Shown here in pieces: positions 1 through 10,500 of a stretch of 35,718 bases of DNA. The stretch comes from Nitrosomonas sp. (lineage in GTDB: Bacteria > Pseudomonadota > Gammaproteobacteria > Burkholderiales > Nitrosomonadaceae): assembly GCA_020852475.1 (NCBI GenBank), contig JADZAR010000010.1, positions 1 through 35,718 of the forward strand, in the 5' to 3' direction. Within the stretch, counting starts at the first letter, position 1; each line of letters opens with the position of its first letter. Both the position numbers and the translations under genes were made by a program. Below the pieces are notes generated by a model that was given only the letters and a program-made list of their open reading frames with translations, was not told the origin of the DNA and searched no databases.

Positions 1-1523
1 AGTTCCGCATAGCTTAGCCGCGCTTCGCCAAACTCCACCGCAATCCGCGACGGTTCCCGCTGCGCCCACCGCCCGATCCCGGCATGCACCGCCTCGAATG
101 CCGCAAAATCGCCGCTCATCGTACCGCTGTAGGCCGTCAGCGCTCGCCGCTCAACATCATCCATGATATTCAGATTTGCGAGACACTGCGCTGTATCAGC
201 GGCAACCTGGCGCAACAGAACGCTATAATAACGATGCCAGCGCGCTATCGTAGCGGCATCGAAACGTTCCGCCGCGTAAGCCCAGATGCCCTTGATGACA
301 CCGGTTTCATCTTCTTCGGTATGCAGCGCCAGTTCAAACTGCGTATTGGCCGCAGTGCGTTGGTAGCGATCAATAACCAGTCCGGATAACTGTTTCAGCG
401 GCGCGAAATCACGCTTCTGATGGTTATACAGCACCTGAAACAACGGGTGATGATCAAGGTGGCGCTCGGGTTGCATGGCTTCGACCAGCCGCTCAAACGG
501 CAGGCTTTGATGCGCTTGCGCATCCAGAACGGTCTGCCGTACCGCCGCAAGCAACGCATGGATGGTCAGATCACCGTGCAACACGCCGCGATACACCAAT
601 GTATTCACAAAAAGACCGACTATGCCTTGTGTTTCTGGATGATCGCGATTGGCCACCGGAATACCGATATGCAAAACCGATTGTCCGGTCAGCCGGTACA
701 GCAGGATCTGGAAAACTGTCAGCATGACCATGAATACAGTCGTCTCTTCAGCCTGCGCCAGATCACGCAGTGACTGCGCCAGATCCGCATCGAGTTCGAA
801 AGCATGGACAGCGCCATGATAACTGTCTGCCGCCGCGCGCGGCCGGTCGGCGGGCAGCGCCAAAGGCTGCACAGTAGCTTCGCCGAGTTGCGCCATCCAA
901 TAGCTGAGTTGTTTATCGCCTTCCGCACCAGCCAGATAATCCCGCTGCCACTGGACATAATCGATATAGCGGATGGGCAATGGCGGCAATTCCGGCGCGC
1001 GGCGCTCAACGGCGGCGCTGTAACACTCGGCCAATTCCGCCATCAGGCGATTCATCGACCAGCCATCAACCGCGACATGGTGAAAATTCATCAGCAGCAC
1101 GAATTCATTCGCGGCGCACTTGACCAACGTGGCCCGCACCGGCCTTCCCTGTTTCAGATCGAACGGCTGTTGCGCATCCTGCGCCGCTGCTTCATCCAAT
1201 CGTGACGCAATGACTGCCTGGTCACGCAATCCGGAAAAATCGATCACATCCACCGTCAGAGCATACGCCGGATGAATGACCTGAAACGACTCACCCGCTG
1301 CTTCATGCAGACTGGTGCGCAGGGATTCATGGCGCTCAACGAGTGCGCTCAATGCGCTGTTCAGAGCATCAATGCGCAAATCACCGGTGAATTTCAATCC
1401 GCCGAGAATATGGTAAGTACTGCTTTCCGGCGCCAGTTGCGATAAAAACCACAGGCGTTCCTGCGCATACGACAACGGCGCGCGCATCACACGGTCATTA
1501 CGGACGATACCGGCGCACGAAGC
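1..1523 (-). other. NRPS module 4: C domain and start of A domain (cut)
   Basis: The C domain shows APLSYAQERLWFLSQL and FHHVAVDGWSMN (near residue 3382), an LCL-like pattern that matches the absence of an epimerase in module 3. From about position 200 to the edge the sequence reads like the N-terminal part of a further A domain (ending LSYAE). Its substrate cannot be judged because the pocket lies outside the window. Confidence 0.8.
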
Positions 1524-4500
1524 CGTCTCCGGTGGATGATCGCTCGCCAACCGGGCGACAAGCTGTTCTATCGTCGGGTGTTCGAACATCAGGCGCGGCG
1601 TCAGTTTGATTCCCTGACGGCGCACCCGGGCAATCACCTGCAGACTCAAAATCGAATCGCCGCCCAGCGCCATGAAATGATCATCGATGCCAACGGCATC
1701 GACACCGAGCACTTCGCACCAGATCGCGCATAACAGCTGTTCCATCGCATCACGCGGCGCACGGTAGGCCTTGTCCGCGGATTTACCCGGCAGCGGCAGC
1801 GCCTGGCGGTCAATCTTGCCGTTCGGGGTGCGGGGAATCGCGTCCAGCGGAATCAGGACAGGCATCATATAGTCCGGCAGGCGGGCGGCCAACGCGGCAC
1901 TTATCGTATTTTCGGAATGCCTTGCAGTGTCGTCGGGTACATAATAACCCAGCAATTGCGTCACCATGCCGTTCTCCGCCCGCTGCGGCACCACCACACC
2001 GTCGCGCACGCCCGGCAGCATCCGCAGCTGCTGCGCAATTTCACCCGGTTCGATCCGGTAGCCGCGAAGTTTAATCTGCTCATCGCTGCGACCAAGGAAT
2101 TCGATCCTACCTGCGCGGTGCACCACGCGATCGCCGCTGCGATAAAGCCGCTCACCGTTGCCGAAAGGATCCGGAACAAACCGTTCGGCGGTCGCTGCCG
2201 GATTATCGTGATAGCCGCGCGCCAAACCCGCGCCGCCGATGTAGAGTTCGCCCGGTATTTCCGCGGGCAGCGGATTGAGCGCCGCATCCAGCACATAGGC
2301 GCGCACGTCCGGCAGCGGACCGCCAATCGGAACACGATCACCGTCCGCTCGAGTCAGCTCATGCGTCAACACACCCACACAGGTTTCCGCCGGGCCATAA
2401 TGATTCACGATTCTGCACTGCGGCCGCAGCGTTTTCACCCGGCGGATCAATGCGGGATCGGCCGCTTCGCCGCCCAGCACCAACATTTCACCAGGCAGCA
2501 CGGAATCGCCCTGAACCGCATCAAGCAGACCTTGCAAGTGGCCGGGCACGATCTTGAGCACGGCGACGTTATGCTGCTGCATATAACTGCCCAGCGCCGC
2601 CGGATCGGCAGCGCGTTCCGCCGAAATCAGATGCAGCGGATTCCCAGATACCAGCGCACCGAACAAAACGGTGTTGCCGAGATCGGCCATCGGTGTGGAA
2701 ATCATGGCCATGCTGCCGGAACCGGACAATGCCAACCGCTGCAACACGCCGCCAACATAATGCGACAGTGCGCGATGACTGATCGCAACCCCTTTGGGAC
2801 GCCCAGTCGAGCCGGAAGTATAGATCACATAGGCAAGATGATCAGGCGACACGGCCGGAATCACCGCATCAGCCGCATAGCATGCAATTTGCGGGTCATC
2901 AATACGGATCACCGTAACCCCGGAATCCGGCGCTGCGATGGTATTTTTCCGGTCGGTAATTACCCGGCTGACGCCTGCATCGCGCAGCAGCTGGCGCACA
3001 CGTTCATCCGGCAGATCCTGACTGAGCGGCAGATAGGCCGCACCCGCCTTGAAAACGGCGAGTATGCTGAGCACCCATTCGTCCGAGCGGTCGGCAAGGA
3101 GAAGTCCGATGCGATCATCCGCGGTCACGCCCTGACTCAGCAGCAGACGCGCCAGACGATTGGCGGCCTGATCAAGCGCCGCATAGCTCCAGCGGCGATC
3201 CTCATAGTGAATGGCGATCGCATCCGGACGCTCAGCTACCCGGCGCGACCAAGCGGCCAGCACCGGCAGCGGTTCGCACGCATGCGGTTCACCCCAGAAT
3301 TGTCCTTGTTCCGGTTCAGCGCCCGGGGAAATAGCGCTTAGCCGCAACGAATGACCGGTTGCCAATTGTTCGATTAACGATGGAGTATATTGCGCGAGTG
3401 CGCGGACAACGTCGCCATCCACCCGGTCACGGCGCCAGGAAAAGGTCAACGTCAATCTTTCCTGATGCAGCGATGCAATTAAGCTCAACGGAAAATTGTT
3501 GCGGCCGGGCTGGTCGTCTTTTTCCTGAGGGCGCTGCGCTTCCAGCAAGCTGATAGCAAGCCCGTCTGATTGTTTCAGCAGGATTTCATCCAACGGATAA
3601 TTCTCAAATACAAGAATGGATTCAAAAAGACCGACACCTTCACGCATTTCACTCACCCGCTGAATTTCGTGCAATGGCGTAGCTTCATAATCCTGCAACG
3701 CCGCATTCTGACGCTGCAACTGTTGCAGCCAGGCTGTGACCGTTTCATCATCCGCAACACGGACACGCAACGGCAGTGTATTGATCAACAGACCGACCCA
3801 CTCTTCGATGCCCGGAATGGTTGCGGAGCGTCCAGATACAGTGATGCCGAACACCACATCACTGTGTCCGCTGTAGCGCGCGAGCATCACTGCCCATACG
3901 CCTTGCATCAAAGTATTCAACGTCACGCCCTGACGCTGTACGGCCTCCTGAATGCGGCGTGTCGCATCCGCATCCAGATTGCAATTCAGCTCAGCATAGC
4001 CGAGAGAGTCCTGCAACCGGCCGCCCGGTATCGGCGTCAGCGTATCGAAACCGGCAAGCTGCCGCCGCCAGTATTGCAATGCCTGCGCCTGATCCCGTTT
4101 CGCCAGCCAGCGCGGATAATCGGAATAGGTATAGCGCGCGACGGCATGCCAGGACTGTTGCTGTTGACAGGCGCGGTATGCCTGCATGACATCGCGCAGC
4201 ACGATTCCCATGCTCCAGCCATCCAGCACGATGTGATGCTGGCTCCAGATAAACCACCAGACGTCCTCGGCAACGCGGATTAAGCGTAACCGCAAAGCCG
4301 CCGCCGCGCCGAAATCAAACCCCTGCCGGCGTTCTTCCTGCAACAGGCTGTCGAGTCTTGACCACTGCTCAGTCTCGCCGAGTTCCCGCCAGTCCGTGTC
4401 AATCATTTGTACGGACGCCGACTTGCAGACTGTCTGAACCGGCGTACTCAACCCTTCCCATTGATAGTTGCTGCGCAGCGCGGCATGGTGATTCGCCACC

Positions 4501-7500
4501 CGTTCCCACGCGTGTTGAAAATGCGCAACGGACAATGCGCCGCGCAACACAAAACCCCGCTGGTAAAAATACGCATCCGCCCCCGGTGATTCGAGCGCAT
4601 GGTACAGAATACCTTGCTGCAAAGCGGTAAGCGGGCAGATATCTTCAATTCGCCGGATAGATCGGCCCAGTGCATCCAGATCTTCCTGACGCAACTGCAC
4701 GAGCGGAAAATCGGACGGCGTAGCACCCTCAGTTTCCTGACCCAGGCAATGCGTAATGATCGCTTCCAGATTGGCGCGATAGGCTGCAACAATCAATCGC
4801 ATGGTATCTTCGCGATACTGCGCGCTGTTGTAACGCCAATTCATCACCAGTTCACCGTTATGGACGTAGGCATTGATCTCCAGCGCATTGATCAGCGGCG
4901 CGGCGGCATCGCGATCCTGTCCTGGTGAATCTTCGTTCCATTCGAACAGACCACCGTCAACGCCAAAACTGGTATCCAGCCGCCCGAGATAATTAAAAGT
5001 CACCGTTGGCCGCTGCCAGTAGCCAGCCTGTTCACGCAGCGCAACGGGAGCACAGTACCGCAGCAATCCGTATCCCAGGCCTTCATGCGGTACACTGCGC
5101 ATCGCCTGCTTGACATCCCTGATGCAATCACCCAGATCATCCGCGAAGGTCAAGCGGAGCGGATAAATGACCGTGAACCAGCCAACGGTACGGCTTAAAT
5201 CAACTTCTCCGGATTGTTGCGGAAGCGGACTGCGGCCATGTGACTCCACTTCGACGATCATGGCTTCAGCACCGCGATAGGCCGCCGCCGTCCGCGCCAG
5301 AGCAGCCAGCAGCAGTTCGTCGGCACGTGTCCGGTAGGCTTGCGAAGCCTCTTCCAGGAACATCCGCGTGCGCTTGCTATCGATACGCAGTGCAATTTCC
5401 GCGGCGTCGCGCGTGCACGCGGCGGCATCCGGCGCATCCGGTGGAAAGCCCGGCATCGCACCGGCTGTGACGGTATGCCAGTAACCGGCTTGTTCCACCA
5501 GCGCGGCATGCCCGGCGAAATCATTCAGCGCCTGCGCATGCTGGCGAAACGACTGCATAACCGCTGGCAATTGCGGGGACACACCGCCGGCAATCTGTTG
5601 ATAGGCCTGTTCGAAATCTTCGAGCAGGATGCGCCAAGATACGCCATCCACGACCAGGTGATGCATCACCAGCAACAGGTTTTGCCGTTTGTCCGGGTAC
5701 GTGATAAATACAGCCCGCACCAGCGGCCCATGCGCGAGATCGAGGCTGTTCTGCGCCGCCGCGCAGAGTTGTTCCAGTTCGTGCTGACTGCTGATTTCGC
5801 GCATCCACAGTATTTCCTGGCCTGCCGCCATCCGGCGCGGCGTATACCGCTGCGACCAGCCGTCCGGTGTTTTCCGGTAACGCAGACGCAAGGCATCGTG
5901 ATGCGCTACCAGCGCCGCAAGCGTTGCCTGCAGAAAGTCTTTTTCCAGTGGCTGGCGCAGTTTCAGCAGCAACGACTGATTCCAGTGATGACGATTCGGG
6001 ATATTCTGACTGAAAAAATCGGCCTGAACCGGCGTCAGCGGCGCTTCACCGGTTTCCGGTTCCAGCGCGCTCGCCGATTGCGATCCGGTGGAAACAGTAA
6101 TCGATTCCGCGAGTTTTTCTATCGTCTGATGACGGAAAAGCGTTGCCGGGGACAGGTTGATTCCGGCACTGCGCGCACGGCTGACTGCCTGAAGCGCGAT
6201 GATGGAATCGCCGCCCAGTTCGAAAAAATTATCCGTAATGCCGATGTCTTCGATTTTCAGCAAAGCTCGCCAGATCTCCGTCAGGCGGCACTCCAGTTCA
6301 GTTCGCGGCATTATCCGGGCCTGACACTCGGGTTGCGGCTCGGGCAGCGCCCGATAATCGATCTTGCCATGCGCGGTTCGCGGCAGATGATCCACCGCAA
6401 TGATGGCGGAAGGCATCATGTAGCCCGGCAGACGCTGTTCCAGCGCCTGTTTTGCACTGGCGGCAATCCCGGACTGATCCTCGGTTGCCGCGACATAGGC
6501 GATCAGTCTGGCTGCGCCGGTCGATCCGCTATGCAGCGTCACGCAGGCTTCGCGTACTTCGGGCAATGTCAGTAATTGCGCCTCGATTTCGCCAAGTTCG
6601 ATCCGGTAACCCCTGAGCTTGATCTGGCGATCATTGCGGCCCAGAAATTCCATGTCGCCGCTGACCAAACGGCGCGCACGATCGCGCGTACGATACATCC
6701 GGCTGCCCGGCAGTCCATAAGGATCGGGGATAAAACTTTCGGCGGTCAGCGCCGGACGCTGGAAATAACCGCGCGCGAGACCGCTGCCGCCGATATAGAG
6801 CTCGCCCGCCACACCGGATGGCGCGATATTGAGGTCGTTGTCGAGTACATGCGCGGTTCTGTCGCCGACAGCCCGACCAATCGGTGCATAAGGCGTCGCA
6901 CAAGGCGTATCGGCAGGCGCAGCCCACAATAGCGGTGTGATAATCGCTTCCGTCGGACCATAGCCGTTAATCAGTAGTTGCGGCCGCAATCCGTGATGTA
7001 TCCGCGCCACCGCGTCGCGCGCCACGGCCTCGCCGCCTACCGTGCATAACCGTACCGGCAGCTCTTCGGCATTGCCGGATGCCCAATCGGCAAGCTGAAG
7101 AATCGGTGCGGTCGGCGGATAAATCAAGGTAATGCCATGCGTGCGAATCGCCGCCACCATGTCCTCGATGCTCCATAGGCCGGTATCGCCGATCAGCAGC
7201 CGCGCGCCCGCCAGTAACGGCACCAGCCATTGTTCTACCGCTGCATCAAAAGTAAAACGCGCGGCATGCAACGCGCAATCCGTCTGCTGCAGCCCGTAAT
7301 CCTCCGCAACCGCGCGACAGTGCATTGCCAACGGACCATGCGCCACGCCCACGCCTTTCGGTTGTCCGGTCGAACCCGAGGTATAAATGACATACGCCAG
7401 CTGCTGCGGTGTCACGCTAATTGCCGGTGGATCAGCCGGATCATCGTCATATGCCGCCGGATTGAAATAGATGCGGCTCAGCGAAGCGGGAAGATCGATT

Positions 7501-10500
7501 TGCGATTCGAGCGATTCCTGCAACAACACCACGCCAACCTGCGCATCATCGAGAATGTAGCGCATGCGCTCCGCCGGATAATCCGGATCGAGCGGCACAT
7601 ACGCCGCACCGGCCTTCAGTATCCCCAGCGCGCCGATAACGAGATCTACGCCGCGTCTGACCAGTAACCCCACACATTGCTCGGCGCCAACGTTCATCCG
7701 CGTCAGCTGCCGTGCAATCCGGTTTGCCTGATGCTCCATCTCAGCGTAAGTCACTTCCCGTTCCGCATCGATCAGCGCGACACTGTTCGGTTGTTGCTGC
7801 GCAAGCGCGCTGATACGCGCAAAGACCGGGACGAAACCCCCGCTTTCATATTCGTCAGGACGCGGTCTTGCGTCCGCCTGTTGCAGTTGCAGCGCGTTCA
7901 GGCGTTGCGCCGGATCGGCTATCCAGTATGCCAGAATCGTCTGAAAATGCGCAGCCATGCGTTCGATCGTGGCGCGATCGAATAAATCCGTCGCATAAAC
8001 AAAGACGCCGCGGATAACACCATCCGGATCTTCTTCGGTTTCCAGGCTTAAATCGAACTGCGATCCGCCGCCAGCCCAATCAATCCGTTCGACTTTCCAG
8101 CCGGCCGTTTTCTCCAGCGCCGCATAATCGATCTGTAAATGGTTATAAAGCACCTGAAACAGCGGAGAAATACCCAGCTCACGCACCGGATGCAATGCTT
8201 CCACCAGCTGATCGAACGGTAATTCGGCATGATCCTGCGCCGCAAGCACAGTCGCACGGATTTGCGCCAGAAGTTGATGAAAATTCAGCGCCCCGTCGAC
8301 TTGCGAGCGGATCACCAGCATATTCACGAACAGGCCGATGATTCCGGTTACCGCCATCTGATTGCGATTGGTCACCGGCACGCCTACCCGCACATCCGAT
8401 TGTCCGCAATAACGGTAGAGCAACGCGGCAAAAGCCGTCAGCAACCCCATGAAGGCCGTCGCACCTTCCGTTTGCATGATTTGACGAAAACGCGCGCTGG
8501 CTTGCGGATCGAGCGCAAAACGCACAACATCGCCGCATCCGCTTGGCGCAACCGGACGCGGATGATCCAGCGGCAAATGCATCGGCGACTGATCGTCACC
8601 GAGTTGTTCAACCCAGTAATTCCGTTGCGGCGCCAGTTCTCCGGCGTCAATCCGGTTGCGCTGCCAGATCGCATAATCCACGTAGCGAACGGGCAATTCC
8701 GGCAATTCCGTCCGGTTTCCCTGCGCCAGTCCGGCATAAATGCCCGCCAGCTCGTTCAGCAAGACATTAACCGACCAGCCATCAGCAATGATATGGTGCA
8801 TAACCAGATACAATTCGTAATCATCATGACCGCGTTCGATCACCAGCAAACGCCATAGCGGCCCTGCCGCCAGATCAAATGGCTGCAATACAGCTGCAAA
8901 AGCGAACGATCGCCGCTGCCCGGCATGCTGATCATTCGAGTCAGCGGTCACCCAGCGCAGATCGGTGAGCGGTTCGGCAAGAATGACTTGTTCCGGCGTC
9001 TCTGAAGCGGCGGCGAACACCGTACGCAGCGATTCATGACGTTGCGCCAGCCGGATCAGCGTCCGCTCAAGCACGCTGCGCAGCAGTTCCCCGTGAACGC
9101 GCGCCGCGCCGGTCATATGAAAAGCTGTATTTTCCGACGCAATCTGATGATGAAACCATATCCGCTGCTGCGCGTACGATAATGGAAAGCGATTCCCGTC
9201 CGCGCGGCGCAGTGCAAGTTCGGAAGAAACCGCGCCTGATTTGCGCCCGCAGCTATCCAGACGCGCGGCAAAAGCAACGATGTCAGGCGCTTCAAAAACG
9301 GCGCTGGCTTCCAGATCAATGAATAGACGTTCACGCACCAGCGCCAGCAGATGCATGGCGTCGATTGAATTGCCGCCGAGCGCAAAAAAACCGGCGTTAC
9401 GATCGATCACCGGAACGCGGAGCACTGCCTGAAAAAGCGCGGCGACCTGTTGCTCGGTGTCCGTCCATTCAACAGCCGCTGCCGCTGCTTCCGGCGCAAC
9501 CGGAGTCTGCCCGGACTGATACACCGCGTACGGCTGCAACGCGCCATCCTGCCAGTCGTGCCAGCATGCGCGCCGTTGCAGTTTACCGCTGGTCGTTTTA
9601 GGTAACGCGCCGGGTTGCAGCAACAGGATGACACTGGCGGGTTCCTGACAAGTCAGGGCCAGCGTCTCATTGATCAAGTCGAACAAGGCCTGCGGCGGAA
9701 CCAGTTTTTGCGTACTCCGGCCGATTTCGGCGGCGATGCCGATACCTTCACCGTCCGAGTGCGCCGCCGCAAAAGCGGCGATCCGTCCCTTGCGCAGTAC
9801 TTCGATGTTTTCTTCCAGCAGGATTTCAAGATCTTGAGGATATAGATTCTGTCCCCGGATCAAGATCAGATCCTTCAGCCGTCCGGTGATAAATAACGCG
9901 CCATGCCGCATAAACGCCAGATCACCGGTACGCAGCCAGGTTTCGCCGTTCATGCCGACAAATCCCGCCGCGGTCGCGGCATCGTTGCGCCAGTAGCCAT
10001 GCGCGACGCTGGGACCGGCAACCCAGACTTCGCCAATCATGCCTTCACTCACCGGTTCGCCCGATTGTGGATGCATCAGCATCAAAGTATGCTCATCCTG
10101 CACCGCACCGCAGTTGACAATCGCCTGCCCGGCGGCATCCGCTTCGAATCGTCCGGCTGCCATCGCATCGGCACTGATGTTGACAGCACCTGCACCGCTA
10201 CCGGGGCGGCCGCCAGTGACCAGCAGGGTTGCTTCAGCCAGTCCATAGCAAGGATAAAGCGCACCCGGATTCAAGCCCGCCGCGGCAAATTTATCGGCAA
10301 ACGCCGTTAACGTTTCCCGGCGGATCGGCTCCGCGCCGCAGAACGCAATACGCCAGGTGCTTAAATCCAGTGCCTCAAGCGCATTCTCGCCGATGCGTTC
10401 GACGCACAGCCGGAAAGCAAAGTTCGGCCCGCCACTGATGCTGCCGCCGTAGCGCGTGATCGCTTCCAGCCAACGCACCGGGCGTTCCAGAAAATGCTTC

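Noticed and set aside
1917-3341. 474-codon plus-strand open frame
   Set aside because: It is antisense to the A2 domain of the NRPS. Its product is His/Arg/Gln-rich with no recognisable domain, as expected from GC-rich coding DNA read backwards.
5340-6575. 411-codon plus-strand open frame
   Set aside because: Antisense to the E and PCP domains of the NRPS; no ribosome site, no known motif.
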